Shown here one piece after another: positions 17,814 to 26,804 of a stretch of 64,000 nucleotides of DNA. The notes under the pieces were generated by a model. That model ran no database searches. It had not been told where the DNA came from and saw nothing but the letters and a program-made list of their open reading frames with translations. Every line of letters begins with the position of its first letter. Positions within the stretch are counted from its first letter, which is position 1. The stretch lies in assembly GCF_020215665.1 (NCBI RefSeq), contig NZ_CP084061.1:496001-560000 (forward strand). Direction: 5' to 3'. The position numbers and the translations under genes are program-made. This DNA is from Blautia parvula. Its GTDB lineage: Bacteria > Bacillota > Clostridia > Lachnospirales > Lachnospiraceae.

Positions 17814-18765
17814 ATCTCTTCCGGAACTTGCCAGCCAGTTTGTTTCTTATAAAAAGGCTAATGGGTATCAATACGAGACTGGAGCTTATTATCTAAAGAA
17901 GTATGTCCGGTTTGCCATGGAGACAGCTCCTGAAACCGCAGTTCCGGACAAAGCAAGCGTTGAGGGGTTTCTTGAAAGGCTCCAGGATACCCCGGGAGGC
18001 CTTTATAATGCGGCCGCATTCCTGCGTGAGTTCAGCAGATACCTTCATGCACGGGGCCTCAAAGCATATCTTATCCCGTCCGGAAGGCTGCATCCCCCCA
18101 CACCGGCCCAACCGTATTTTTTTACGGAGGATGAGATCATCGCGTTCTTCATGGAATGCGACCGAATGCCGGATACACCCTATTTAAAGGGAAGGCATCT
18201 GATCCTCCCCGCGATCTTCCGGCTTATGTACTGCTGTGGGCTCCGCTGTAAAGAGGCACGCACACTTGCCAGGCAAAACGTACATCTGGATCAGGGTTAT
18301 CTCGATGTCCTCCAGTCCAAGGGGCCCAAGAGCCGGAGAGTCTATATTTCCCAAGAACTTACGGAATATCTGGCTGGCTATGACAGCCGGATCAGCCGCC
18401 TGTTCCCGGACCGCACGTTCTTTTTCCCAAACAGGAAAGGCCGTCCATACGGTGCCTGCTGGCTGGAACGGAACTTCCTGCGTTTCTGGTATACCGCTTT
18501 CCCGGAAAAGAAGGATTCGGGCATCAGCATCCGTGCATATGATCTCCGACATCACTTTGTCTATGCCAACATGAACCGCTGGCTGCGGGAGGAGAAGGAC
18601 GTAAACGCCATGCTCCCTTACCTTATGCGGTATATGGGGCATTCCGAGATCAAAAATACCCTGTATTATTTCCATCTTGTGCCGGATATTTATGGCGGGA
18701 TCCTGGAGATGTCCGGGCATTCGGAAGGGCTGATACTGGAGGTGGATGATGGCAGGGAGGAATGA
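17803..18765 (+). CDS. Tyrosine recombinase, second of the RIT trio
   Basis: About 320 residues. ATG 17803 is preferred because AAAGGGGG lies 8 bases upstream and the protein then begins MYSKSLPELASQFVSYKK, a normal core-binding domain; further upstream codons only repeat the previous gene in another frame. Catalytic boxes: CCGLRCKEARTL (Arg), YDLRHHFVYANMNRW (His/Arg box), MGHSEIKNTLYYFH (His and Tyr). It overlaps both neighbours, so the three proteins are probably made in fixed ratio. The LRH version of box II differs from the first recombinase, which suggests separate roles in the complex. Confidence 0.9.
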   Translation: MYSKSLPELASQFVSYKKANGYQYETGAYYLKKYVRFAMETAPETAVPDKASVEGFLERLQDTPGGLYNAAAFLREFSRYLHARGLKAYLIPSGRLHPPTPAQPYFFTEDEIIAFFMECDRMPDTPYLKGRHLILPAIFRLMYCCGLRCKEARTLARQNVHLDQGYLDVLQSKGPKSRRVYISQELTEYLAGYDSRISRLFPDRTFFFPNRKGRPYGACWLERNFLRFWYTAFPEKKDSGISIRAYDLRHHFVYANMNRWLREEKDVNAMLPYLMRYMGHSEIKNTLYYFHLVPDIYGGILEMSGHSEGLILEVDDGREE

Positions 18766-19801
18766 TAAAAACACCCCCAAAAGGTTTGACAGCGTTTTCT
18801 TCTGGGAGACGGCCAGACGCTTTCTGGACCACGAGCTTCCAAAGATCAGGAAAAAGAGCGGGAATACAGTTGCTTCTTACCGCTCCTCGCTCAACACCTG
18901 TATTGACTTTCTGGAGGAGATGAAAGGTATCTGCCGTGAACGTGTATGTTTCAATGACCTGGACAGAAAAAGCCTGAAAGATTATCTTGTATGGATGGCT
19001 GATATCAAGAGCTGGAGTCCAAAGACCTGTAATCTCCGGCTGACCGCAGCGAGAGCCCTGCTGTCGTATGCATCGGAAGAATGCATCGATATTACCCCGC
19101 TCTTTGTTTCAAGCCAGACGATACATAGTTTGAATGTCCCCGGAGGCGAGATCAGGTATTTTGAAGATCATCAGATAAAGGCACTTCTTGACCCGCCTGG
19201 TAGGGAGAAACGGTCTGAACGCCGGAACCGGGTGCTCCTGGTCCTTGGATATGATGCCGCCATGCGGGTAGGGGAACTGACAGGGGTGAAGGTCCATGAC
19301 CTGCATCTTAATGCGGAAACACCTTATATCCGGATACTTGGAAAAGGCGAAAAATACAGGAGTGTCCCACTGATGAAAAAGACTGTGCAGCACCTGAGGG
19401 GATACCTCGGGGAATTTCATGGGGATCTCCCTGAACCGGACGCGCCTCTCTTTTATACGGCCACACATGGGGTGAGGCATGGGCTGTCAGATGACTGCAT
19501 CCAGAAAGTCTTGAAAAAGTATGCGGAAAAATGCCGGAATGAAGGGGTCCCAATGCCGGAGGACATCCATTTCCACATGGTAAGAAAGACCAGGGCGATG
19601 AGCTTATACCAGGAGGGATGTCCTTTATCCTATATCCAGCAGATGCTTGGACATGAAAATATCTCAACCACCTCCGGATTCTACGCCTTTGTGACCCTGG
19701 ATACATTAGCAAAGGTATTGGAACAGACAAATCCGGATGGAGGAGATGCAGAAAAGAACTGGAAGGATAAAAAAATATCGGAAGCTTTATACCGGCTATA
19801 A
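18746..19801 (+). CDS. Tyrosine recombinase, third of the RIT trio
   Basis: A 351-residue integrase. The core-binding domain (about 20-115) includes KSGNTVASYRSSLNTCIDFLEE. The catalytic boxes are DAAMRVGELTGVKVHDL (Arg), HFHMVRKTRAMSLYQEG (His-x2-Arg) and LGHENISTTSGFYAF (His and Tyr). It starts 20 bases before the end of the previous gene, with GGAGG upstream. Its stop at 19799-19801 falls inside the inner repeat of the right end of the element. All three recombinases keep complete active sites, so the element may still be able to move. Confidence 0.9.
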   Translation: MMAGRNDKNTPKRFDSVFFWETARRFLDHELPKIRKKSGNTVASYRSSLNTCIDFLEEMKGICRERVCFNDLDRKSLKDYLVWMADIKSWSPKTCNLRLTAARALLSYASEECIDITPLFVSSQTIHSLNVPGGEIRYFEDHQIKALLDPPGREKRSERRNRVLLVLGYDAAMRVGELTGVKVHDLHLNAETPYIRILGKGEKYRSVPLMKKTVQHLRGYLGEFHGDLPEPDAPLFYTATHGVRHGLSDDCIQKVLKKYAEKCRNEGVPMPEDIHFHMVRKTRAMSLYQEGCPLSYIQQMLGHENISTTSGFYAFVTLDTLAKVLEQTNPDGGDAEKNWKDKKISEALYRL

Positions 19802-19890
19802 AAACTATACCGACATTTTTTTAGAAAGACCTTGTAAATACGGGATTTCTTAGAAATGTCGGTATAGTTTCTTTGTCGGCATAAGTCGTA
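19799..19890. repeat. Right end of the RIT element, paired inverted recombinase sites
   Basis: The inner site TAAAAACTATACCGACATTT (19799-19818) faces away from the outer site at 19850-19890, which ends GGCATAAGTCGTA and is the inverted copy of the left outer site. Confidence 0.75.
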
Positions 19891-20927
19891 TATATGACCT
19901 TCCTGACCATTGCTGAAAACTTGAAAATTGGGGATATGGCATCCCAGTTATCCTTCCAGCGCTTCATGGAATTCGGATATTTGGGCGTCCATTTTTCTGT
20001 TACCCGGTCAAGTGCTGCCAGCGCCTTTTTTTCATCAGCTGCCTGGTAGATGGTCTTTAGATCTGCGGCAAATGCCTTCCTGTCTTTATCCGGAACATAT
20101 TTTAATGTGTTTCTTACCTGATGGACAATGCATCTCTGATATTCTGTTTTGGGGAATGCGGCAGCAATGGCTTCCTTTATTCCCGTAAGGCCGTCCGCAC
20201 AGATGATGAGGATGTCTTTTACCCCCCGGTTCTTCAGTTCATTTAAAACAGACAGCCAGTATTTTGAACTTTCATTCTCTCCCACATGGATTGTCAGTAC
20301 CTCTTTCTTTCCTTCTGTATTGATCCCAAGGATGACATAGGCGGCAAGCTTGCGGATCACACCATTGTCACGGACAGAATAGTGGATGGCGTCAATGTAA
20401 AGGATGGGATAGACATTATCCAGAGGACGGTTCTGCCAGTCTTCGATCTGAGGAAGGATCTTGTCTGTAACATCAGAAATAAATCCTTCCGAGGTCTCAA
20501 ATCCGTAGATATCTTCAATAGTTTCAGATATCTGCCGGGTAGTCATTCCCTTCGCATACATGGAAATGATCTTCTGGTCAATATCAGAAATGTCTTTCTG
20601 GCGTTTTTTGACCACCTGTGGTTCAAAGGTAGATTTTCGGTCTTGCGGCACATCGATTTCCATGGAACCGAAACTACTGTTGACCCGTTTTCGTTTGTAA
20701 CCGTTCCGGTAATCATCATTGTCTGAGCGTTCCGATTTTTGATATCCCAGGTGATCATCCAGCTCAGCCTCCATCATTTCCCTGATGGTTCCGCCAAGAA
20801 GATCTTTCAGGGCATCCTGAATGTCTTCAGCTGTCTGAATATCGTATTCTTCCAAAAGCTGATGGATAATGCTGCGCTTTCCTTCCGTCATTTGTACTCT
20901 GTGTACTGGTTTCTTTTGTCTTGCCAT
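19821..20927 (-). pseudogene. IS256-family transposase, N-terminal part cut by the RIT insertion
   Basis: The minus-strand frame starts at 20927 (MARQKKPVHRVQMTEG) and matches mutator-type transposases up to KVIYTT at 19891. The last 20 residues or so are read from the end of the inserted element. The first two acidic residues of the DDE triad are present (ILYIDAIH and IICADGLTGIK), but the third, in NAIESLN, lies 3.5 kb away at 16203-16407. The joined protein would be 413 residues, normal for the family. The truncated product should be inactive, though it keeps its DNA-binding half and could compete with intact copies. Confidence 0.9.
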
Positions 20928-21045
20928 AATAAAAGGCCCTCCTATGATTTTTATTTTATCATAGAAGAACCTTATAAATCCTATTTTACAGAAAAAGTTT
21001 CACACTCTCGCGGAAGAACCCCATTTAGAGCACACTGCACAGCGC

Positions 21046-22737
21046 TATAGGGTTCTTCCGCAATTATCCGTAAATAGGCTTCACTGCGTACATTAATTTT
21101 GCTGCCAACAGGAGCTTGCTACACCTTCCGTACATCGTACGTTTTACCATTTTAAGTTTGCTGTTAGTTCCTTCTACAAATCCATTCGATAATGTACTGG
21201 CCACTGAATTTTCAACAGCATCAAGGTCTTTTTCCAAACCTGTGGCGAAACGGGCAAGCTCTTTTAATTCTGATGTTTTATATTTCCCGATATACAAATA
21301 CAGTAGTGCCATATTTTTCTTCTCGTATATTTCACGAAATTCCCGGATGCACGCCATAAGCTCCCTAAGTTTTGGGTATGTCTGCAATAAACATGCTTTA
21401 TGGTTGCCTGTAAGTTCTGCCCCCATCCACAAGAAGCGGAACACACCGCTTCTGGATATACGGTCATACTTTTGCAATTTTTTCTTTTTTTGCACTGCTT
21501 CAGCAGAAGAACTCTTGTAAACAGCTATATCAATCTGAAACCGTTCTATAATTTTGTTCATAAAGTCGTAAGCCGCAGTCTGTCCGCCTTTATAGCCTTT
21601 TGCAAGGATGCTGCGGTATACGTCTTTCCGGCACAAGGCCTCATAATCCCCATTTAGATACTTTGTCACTGTGTTCCTGCTGCAATGCAGCATCTTAGAA
21701 ATTTGCCTTTTACTGTACCCGGCAGAATCGTATTCGTAGATTGCCTTATAAAGCTGTACACTTTTTTCATTATATTCAATGACATTATCCACACAGCATG
21801 GCGTTTTTTTTACCAGTTTCATCCTCACTGGTGTTTTCTCTGCTGTCATAATCAGAAGGAATCCTGATGTCAACAGGCAGTTCGGAATTCACTGTATTTT
21901 TTATTGCTTCCAAAAGATTCTGGTGGAGATGGAATCTGTCTGCGATCTGCATGGCATCCGGCAATATCTCGGTTATTGCAGAAGAATAGGCACTTGCCCG
22001 GTCTCTGGTCACCGCTTTTACATGCTTGTTCTTACTGAGCCATTCCTTCAGGGTATTGCCGTCACGTCCATCCAGAATTGCAACCGGATGATGTGTGGCT
22101 TCATCTACAATGATTGTCCCATAGGTGTGCCTCTTCTTAAACGCAAAGTCATCCACTCCGATGATGATCCCGCATTCTGCTTCCGGCTGCATGGAATATC
22201 TCTTAACCAGTAAACGGATCACACTGTCGCCGCTGGTTCTCAGATTCATGGCACGGCAGATTCGCGCACAGCCCTCGCAGCTTGTCTCCAGGGCCAGTGT
22301 GCATATAAAATCTGCGCAGCGATCTGTCATACGACTGTAATAGTTTAAGAATCCATTAATATTTTCAGCAAAGGTAGTCACATCACAGGCTGGGTTATCA
22401 CATTGATACTCATATGTATTTACCAAAAGGTATGTGCTCTTCCCTAAAATTGGAAGGTCTTGTATCTTTCTTTCATATGTCCCGTGCCTATGTTTGGAAA
22501 CAGTACTGCATTTTGGGCATTTACAGCTCTTGGAACGGGCAAACATTTTAACAAAGATTTCCTTGTCTCCCTGGCAAATCTGGGCGATTTCCATTTCTTT
22601 CGGATAAAATTTCTGTAGGTCCAACGTGGTTGTTATAGGCATAGGCTTTCCCCCCTGATAAAAATCTATGTCTAAATATTACCATGGTAAGGGGATTATA
22701 TCAATGCCGTGTACGGACAATTGCGGAAGAACCCCAT
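21046..22737 (-). mobile_element. ISL3-family insertion sequence
   Basis: Twenty-base terminal inverted repeats, TATAGGGTTCTTCCGCAATT (21046-21065) and the complement of 22718-22737, differ at one base. The element is about 1.69 kb and holds one split transposase frame on the minus strand. I found no matching 8-base target duplication. A further copy of the GCGGAAGAACCCC end lies just outside at 21010-21022. Confidence 0.8.
21064..22642 (-). pseudogene. ISL3-family transposase with a frameshift at an A8 tract
   Basis: Frame one (22642 down to 21785, 285 codons) gives a zinc-ribbon start (CKCPKCSTVSKHRHG, then CDNPAC), a helix-turn-helix and the first two acidic residues (GVDDFAFKKR and VTRDRASAYSS). 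Frame two (to 21064) continues with VDNVIEYNEKSVQLYKAI and ends with the third acidic residue in NGFVEGTNSKLKMVKR. The frames meet at eight A residues on the coding strand (T8 at 21804-21811 of the plus strand); one A fewer would restore a transposase of about 530 residues, the usual length. It may be inactivated, or rescued by slippage. Confidence 0.85.
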
Positions 22738-22772
22738 ACAGTGCACTCCTTCCGGTCATTAGAGCATTACTG

Positions 22773-22952
22773 TTAATCCGGAATCTTTATTCCGTTTTCT
22801 TTTAGCAATGATTCAAGTAACTTCACACGACCTAGCAGGTAATTGATTTCGCTCCAATTGGAGGAACATAATTCCGCGGCTTGAATATTCTGCTTCAAAA
22901 ACATCACATGTCCGGAAATATGGAAAGCATTTATCTGGTTATCGGAAATCAC
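22773..22952 (-). CDS. Small ORF downstream of the IS21 relic, function unknown
   Basis: A 59-residue minus-strand frame from GTG 22952 to TAA. The protein is helical and well formed (HVMFLKQNIQAAELCSSNW, then a LLGRVKLLESLLKENGI ending), unlike the decayed DNA around it. No good ribosome site is visible. It lies between the ISL3 end and another small ORF. I do not recognise it; it may be a conserved accessory ORF of the IS21-type element. Confidence 0.35.
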   Translation of the reverse strand: MISDNQINAFHISGHVMFLKQNIQAAELCSSNWSEINYLLGRVKLLESLLKENGIKIPD

Positions 22953-22974
22953 CTTAAATCAGCTTAACTATATA

Positions 22975-23220
22975 TCATTCTATGAGGATTGTTTTGTCAA
23001 GGACTTGCCGCCATTGGCGGTGCTTGCACCCTTGATAAATCAAGGCGCATAGAATATCATTTATATGCTGATTTCCATTCACCGGAATTATGATTTCCTT
23101 ACACCGGACTGGTGATGGATTCCACACCGGATTATTCACGGCTTCCTGTAAAGCTATCTGTGCTACTTGATGATTAATCAGTACTGCACATTTATTGTTG
23201 TTGAAGGGACATTCTTGCAT
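22975..23220 (-). CDS. Small cysteine-containing ORF coupled to istB, function unknown
   Basis: An 81-residue minus-strand frame. Its ATG overlaps the istB stop (TAATG), and GGAGG lies 9 bases upstream, inside the istB end. It starts MQECPFNNNKCAVLINHQ and has IALQEAVNNPVWNP in the middle. The strong ribosome site and overlap suggest that it belonged to the istA-istB transcription unit as a third gene. No family is recognised. Confidence 0.45.
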   Translation of the reverse strand: MQECPFNNNKCAVLINHQVAQIALQEAVNNPVWNPSPVRCKEIIIPVNGNQHINDILCALIYQGCKHRQWRQVLDKTILIE

Positions 23221-24007
23221 TATGATATGCCTCCTTCCGTTTTTGCCTTTAATCCATGCCGGCATCTCATTGATACTTTTCCTTCGATGAAAACGTCGTA
23301 TGCATTGTTTGTAATACGGTCCATGATAGCTTCCGCTATAGGGCTTCCTTCGTCGTATTCTGAATCAATACGTCCATACTACTCTTCATTATTGTACTGG
23401 CTACAAAGAATCATGGAACCTTTTGGACTATTAATCCTCTTTTCCACGGTTTCAAGAAGGTCATATCTTTCCTGTGCGGTAAGTTTTCGAATTAGCCATT
23501 CATCAATAATGAGAAGTTCTGCCTTACAGTAAGCATTCATTACCTTACGAAATGTTCCGTCTGATTTTGCGAGTGAAAGTTCATCAAGCAATTCAGGCAT
23601 TCTGATATATCGTACGGTTTTGAATTTCCGGCAGGCAGCATTCCCCAGTGCACATGCTATGTAGGTCTTGCCCGAACTGGCGGCTCCCTTCAGGATGATA
23701 TGATGACTTTCATTTATATACTGACATGTTGAAAACCTAATTAACCGGGCTTTATCAAGCTTGCGATCCGGCAGATACTCTAATCCTCAATACAAGCGGA
23801 AGATATAGAAAAGGTGGCTCTTTTTATAAGATTCTTTAGTTTGTTCGCCTGACGCCGGTTCCATTCAGCATCAACAAGAAGAGCTAAGCGTTCTTCGAAT
23901 CCCAATGAGTTGAATGACCTGAAATCGTTGATCTGATTTTGAAATTCATCAGCCATGGCACTACAGTTGAGAGCCTTCAGTTTTTCGAAAGTAGATGCGT
24001 TAATCAT
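23220..24007 (-). pseudogene. istB: istB, IS21-family helper ATPase (broken)
   Basis: The minus strand encodes an IstB-like AAA+ protein in pieces: MINASTFEKLKALNCSAMADEF to SACIED; then, after a one-base deletion near 23781, EYLPDRKLDKARLIRF, the Walker A region HHIILKGAASSGKTYIACALGNAA, LLIIDEWL (Walker B) and LCSQYNNEE; then an in-frame TAG at 23379-23381 (expected Trp) and the C-terminus [14 protein letters not shown]. IstB loads and stimulates the IstA transposase. With one frameshift and one nonsense change it should be inactive. Its ATG overlaps the istA stop. Confidence 0.85.
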
Positions 24008-24752
24008 TCTGCGTCACCTCCGTTTCTGTAGGCTGCATGACCACGGGTTATACCGTTGCTTCTTTTTTCATTTGGTTGTCTTATACCTTTGACATCAGAG
24101 GTAAGTTTATCCTGTCTATTCTTAAGGATGGTAATAATACTTCTTAATGATGGCTGTATTGTAACCGTTAAAAGTCTTTCACAGGCTTTTCTATACGGTA
24201 GTTTCCGTATTTTTCGGCAGCTTTCATTAATCCGATACAATACTTGTATCCCTGTTCCGGTTCTTTTTCGGAATATAAGAAATGATTAACCGTTTTTAAT
24301 ATAGATAACCCGATACTTTCAGCCCAAGCAACAAACTCGTCAGGATTATAAGAAAGATACTTCTGATGATTGAGTGGAATATGCATCCTTGATGCAGATA
24401 GAATCTCTCTGAGGGTTAGTTTTTCTGGCATGTGAGGCGACGCGGCCACCATGATAAAAAACCTCTACCATTGCATTGGTCAAACGAATATCTACCTGTT
24501 CCCCGATTTAATTAAATGGAATTGAGTATTTATTGATTCCGTCACTTATGAGATGGTCGTTTTGAACCTTTGCAGTGGACCAGACTGCCGGTTCGTAAGG
24601 GGCTTTGGGAAACGGCTGCATAAACATAACAGCTGCAGGAAAGTACAGCCATAAACAGGTATGCAGGAGTCGCTTCACCTGTAACTTCATCGAATATATC
24701 AATTGTCCCACCAGCCCAGTCAACTTCCATTTCATCACCCGGTCTTTACTTC
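24004..24752 (-). pseudogene. istA: istA, IS21-family transposase relic (5' and internal parts missing)
   Basis: Two pieces remain. The upstream one (about 24730-24542) reads EVDWAGGTIDIFDEVTGE, the first catalytic Asp region of IS21 transposases, and stops. The downstream one has the typical VDIRLTNAMVEVFYHGGRVASH segment, then, after a frameshift, the C-terminus that ends before istB. The first 120 or so residues and much of the DDE core are gone. The upstream break joins directly to the rfbA relic at about 24758, so a deletion or recombination removed the IS end. Confidence 0.8.
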
Positions 24753-24757
24753 TATCC

Positions 24758-25106
24758 GGCAGGCGTGTCGGATATGGCAAAGGATGTGAAGCCTTCTGCC
24801 CATGGCGAGCTTGAGATTATCACACTCAATGAGAGGTACCTCGATCAGAACCGCCTGGATGTGCAATTGTTAGGGAGTGGCTTTGCTTGGCTCGATATCG
24901 GCACGATGGAGAGTCGGCTTGAGGCGGCAGAATTTGTACATAAGGTAGAAACACGCCAGGGAGTGAAGATTTCAGCTCCGGAGAAAATCGCATTCCGATA
25001 TGGTTGGATTGATAAGGAAGAGCTGTTAAAGTCAGCCGAAAAATACGGAAAGAGTCCTTACGAACAACACTTAAAGGCGGTAGTAGAAGGGGAGGTACGT
25101 GGATAA
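24758..25106 (+). pseudogene. rfbA: rfbA (rmlA) C-terminal relic
   Basis: The frame encodes the last 113 or so residues of glucose-1-phosphate thymidylyltransferase: KDVKPSAHGELEIITLNERY, then WLDIGTMESRLEAAEFVHKV and the helical tail. The intact gene at 47913-48791 has the same segments ([40 protein letters not shown]). The N-terminal two thirds with the GGSGTR nucleotide loop are lost at the junction with the IS21 relic. Its TAA overlaps the ATG of the rfbC relic. Confidence 0.85.
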
Positions 25107-25504
25107 TGAAAGCAATAGAAACGTAGATTCCCGAAGTAGTGATTATCGAAACAGATGTATTTGCTGATTATAGAGGATACTTCACAGAGACATATAAGAA
25201 ACCAAAATATGAAGCAATTGGCATCACAACAGAATTTGTACAGGATAGCATGAGTTTCTCTGCGCAAAAGGGAACCTTGCGTGGTCTCCATTGGAAGAAT
25301 CCGCCTTCTGCTAAGGCAAAGCTGGTTTCCTACACAAAGGGAAAGGTGATTGATGTTGCCGTAGATATTCTCAAAAGCAGTCCAACATCTGGTTAGTGGG
25401 TAAGTTGCGAACTAAGTGAGGAGAATCACAGACAGTTTTTTATTACCCATGGGTTTGCACACGGATTCCTTATGTATACGGTTTGTTGCACAGTAAGTAG
25501 GTAA
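25106..25504 (+). pseudogene. rfbC: rfbC (rmlC) dTDP-4-dehydrorhamnose 3,5-epimerase relic
   Basis: From ATG 25106 the frame reads MKAIET, then a stop (TAG 25124-25126), then IPEVVIIETDVFADYRGYFTETY, DSMSFSAQKGTLRGLHW (the family's RGLH motif) and VDVAVDI-like sequence, a second stop at 25394-25396, then ENHRQFFITHGFAHGF before the reading breaks down. Two nonsense codons and a missing C-terminus make it non-functional. No intact rfbC occurs elsewhere in the window, although intact rfbA, rfbB and rfbD do. Confidence 0.85.
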
Positions 25505-25660
25505 TAATCCGTTCATAAAATTAGCCCTCCGTTTTCTGGAGTTTTAGGAGTTGCTTCCAAAACTCTAAAATTTAAAAACTAATTAAGATAGATTTTTACA
25601 AAAAATAGAAGTCACTATCTTATTTGACATTTACTGCCCCAGCGAATCGAGTTGCGGCTC

Positions 25661-25689
25661 TTGCAGATTAAACCTGTTTGTTGTAAAAT
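25661..25689 (+). promoter_or_regulatory. Putative promoter of the STAS-ATPase gene
   Basis: TTGCAG (25661-25666), 17 bases, TAAAAT (25684-25689). A palindrome TTGTAA-N7-TTACAA (25681-25699) overlaps the -10 box and could be an operator. It is different from the AAGTGA palindrome of the next operon. Confidence 0.4.
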
Positions 25690-25738
25690 ATAATTACAAA
25701 ATATAGCCTTAATTAAAGAAATCAATGGAGCATGTAAT

Positions 25739-26629
25739 ATGTCAAATATAAAAGAGTTAATATTTAAAAAAAATTGGGAAATTTGGGATAAAAAGGTTTT
25801 AGAAGAAGTTGAATTTTCACTGGACAGTATTCAATCAGAGGATATAATCTCTATATCTTTTGGTGAATTACAGGATTTTAATTCAAGGAATATGCCTGCT
25901 TTATTGGTGTTGATTTTTCGTATTTATGAAATAACTGGTAAACAGATTTCTCTTATAAACATAGCGGATAAAATCTATAACTATCTTTTGGTGAGAGGAA
26001 TCTTCAAACTTACACAGTTACGGGCTGACAGGAATCGGATTAAGAAGAAAGTAGAAGTTATTCAGGAATCAGAATCACTTATACCGATAATGTATATCCG
26101 GACCCAGGAAGGAATATTTGACTATCATGTTAAATTGCAGCAGGTATTGAATAGAAGCGGTATTAACGATCAATTTGCTCTTTTAAACATGATAATGGAA
26201 CTTCTGCAAAATGGGGAAGAGCATGGAAGAGGGGAGCTCGCAAAATCTGATGCTGAGAAGAAGGCAAGGTATGGAAAGATTGATCTTTATACATTTTGTG
26301 ATGAGTGGAATGGAAAGCTTTGTCTAGTGGTAATGGATTTTGGTATTGGATTTTTGGAAAGCCTACGTCAGAATAAGGGATACGAGAATCAAATTTTGAC
26401 TAATAAAGAGGCAATTACAAAAGTGCTGGAGGACCATATTTCCTGCAGAAACGTAAATGGAGGAATGGGATATATCTGCATTGAGAATATTATAGATAAA
26501 CATAATGGAAAGTTACTGATTTCATCAGGAGATGCAACGGTAATTTATCGGAATGGAACAGTATATTATTTGGATGACCATAGAAGAATTAGAGGATCAG
26601 TTGTATATATTGAAATTTGCAAATGCTAA
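25739..26629 (+). CDS. STAS domain fused to a GHKL-type ATPase, putative anti-sigma-like regulator
   Basis: A 296-residue soluble protein. Residues about 30-100 (ISISFGELQDFNSRNMPALLVLIFRIYE) resemble a STAS domain. From residue 140 a GHKL ATPase follows: LLNMIMELLQNGEEHG is the N box with the catalytic Glu/Asn, VVMDFGIGFLESL (about 199) the G1 box, GGMGYICIENI (about 240) the G2 box. No histidine-kinase dimerisation domain is present. Such proteins act as SpoIIAB/RsbW-like switch kinases or as ATP-dependent switches. It stands alone with its own promoter and terminator, directly before the tubulin-like operon, and may control it together with the STAS-like protein at 34977-35645. Confidence 0.65.
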   Translation: MSNIKELIFKKNWEIWDKKVLEEVEFSLDSIQSEDIISISFGELQDFNSRNMPALLVLIFRIYEITGKQISLINIADKIYNYLLVRGIFKLTQLRADRNRIKKKVEVIQESESLIPIMYIRTQEGIFDYHVKLQQVLNRSGINDQFALLNMIMELLQNGEEHGRGELAKSDAEKKARYGKIDLYTFCDEWNGKLCLVVMDFGIGFLESLRQNKGYENQILTNKEAITKVLEDHISCRNVNGGMGYICIENIIDKHNGKLLISSGDATVIYRNGTVYYLDDHRRIRGSVVYIEICKC

Positions 26630-26632
26630 ACA

Positions 26633-26670
26633 AAATACTGCTTACAATTTATTTGTAAGCAGTATTTTTA
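26633..26670 (+). terminator. Rho-independent terminator after the STAS-ATPase gene
   Basis: AAATACTGCTTACAA (26633-26647) pairs perfectly with TTGTAAGCAGTATTT (26653-26667), with a 5-base loop and TTTTT following. It separates the regulator from the operon downstream. Confidence 0.9.
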
Positions 26671-26727
26671 TGTAATATGATGAATAATGGGTATTAATTG
26701 TAGAAAAAAATTTTTTTTCAGAAACTA

Positions 26728-26788
26728 TTGTAAAAATTCATCAGATATGCTAAGATAAAGTTACTTGATATTCACTTATTAAAAGTGA
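26728..26788 (+). promoter_or_regulatory. Promoter P1 with operator O1 of the tubulin-like operon
   Basis: TTGTAA (26728-26733), 17 bases, TAAGAT (26751-26756), then 15 bases to the palindrome TCACTTATTAAAAGTGA (26772-26788). The operator lies where transcription starts or just after it, a position expected for a repressor. The same arrangement recurs at 26839-26899 and 34887-34946. Confidence 0.65.
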
Positions 26789-26804
26789 TGAATGGAGGAG
26801 GGGA

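Larger units (their letters stand above)
16408..19890 (+). mobile_element. RIT-type element: three tandem tyrosine recombinases with inverted ends
   Basis: A 3.48-kb insertion carries three overlapping tyrosine-recombinase genes in one direction, the layout of recombinase-in-trio elements. GTCGTA occurs at 16402-16407 and again at 19885-19890, bracketing the insert. Inverted ends share TACGACTTATGCCGACAAA and CTATACCGACATTT (left 16428-16466, right 19850-19890). A second, opposite copy of the CTATACCGA repeat lies inside each end (16496-16520 and 19799-19825). The left end has 20 additional bases between GTCGTA and the repeat. No passenger gene is present. Confidence 0.85.
16062..20993. mobile_element. 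IS256-family insertion sequence, interrupted by a RIT-type element
   Basis: Imperfect terminal repeats lie at 16062-16087 and, inverted, at 20958-20993; both contain TCTGTAAA and TTCTTCTATGATA, with about ten bases missing in the left copy. The transposase gene is on the minus strand and is cut in two by the insertion at 16408-19890. Without the insertion the IS is about 1.45 kb, normal for IS256. No clear target duplication was identified. Confidence 0.8.

Noticed and set aside
18184-18780. 198-codon open frame on the minus strand
   Set aside because: Opposite the second RIT recombinase; composition shadow of a GC-richer gene.
21042-22745. 8-base target duplication of the ISL3 element
   Set aside because: The flanking bases do not match for any sensible choice of element boundary.
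25542-25570. Hairpin TTTTAGGAGTT/AACTCTAAAA as a terminator
   Set aside because: It has a bulge and no clear T tract, in decayed DNA; too weak to list.
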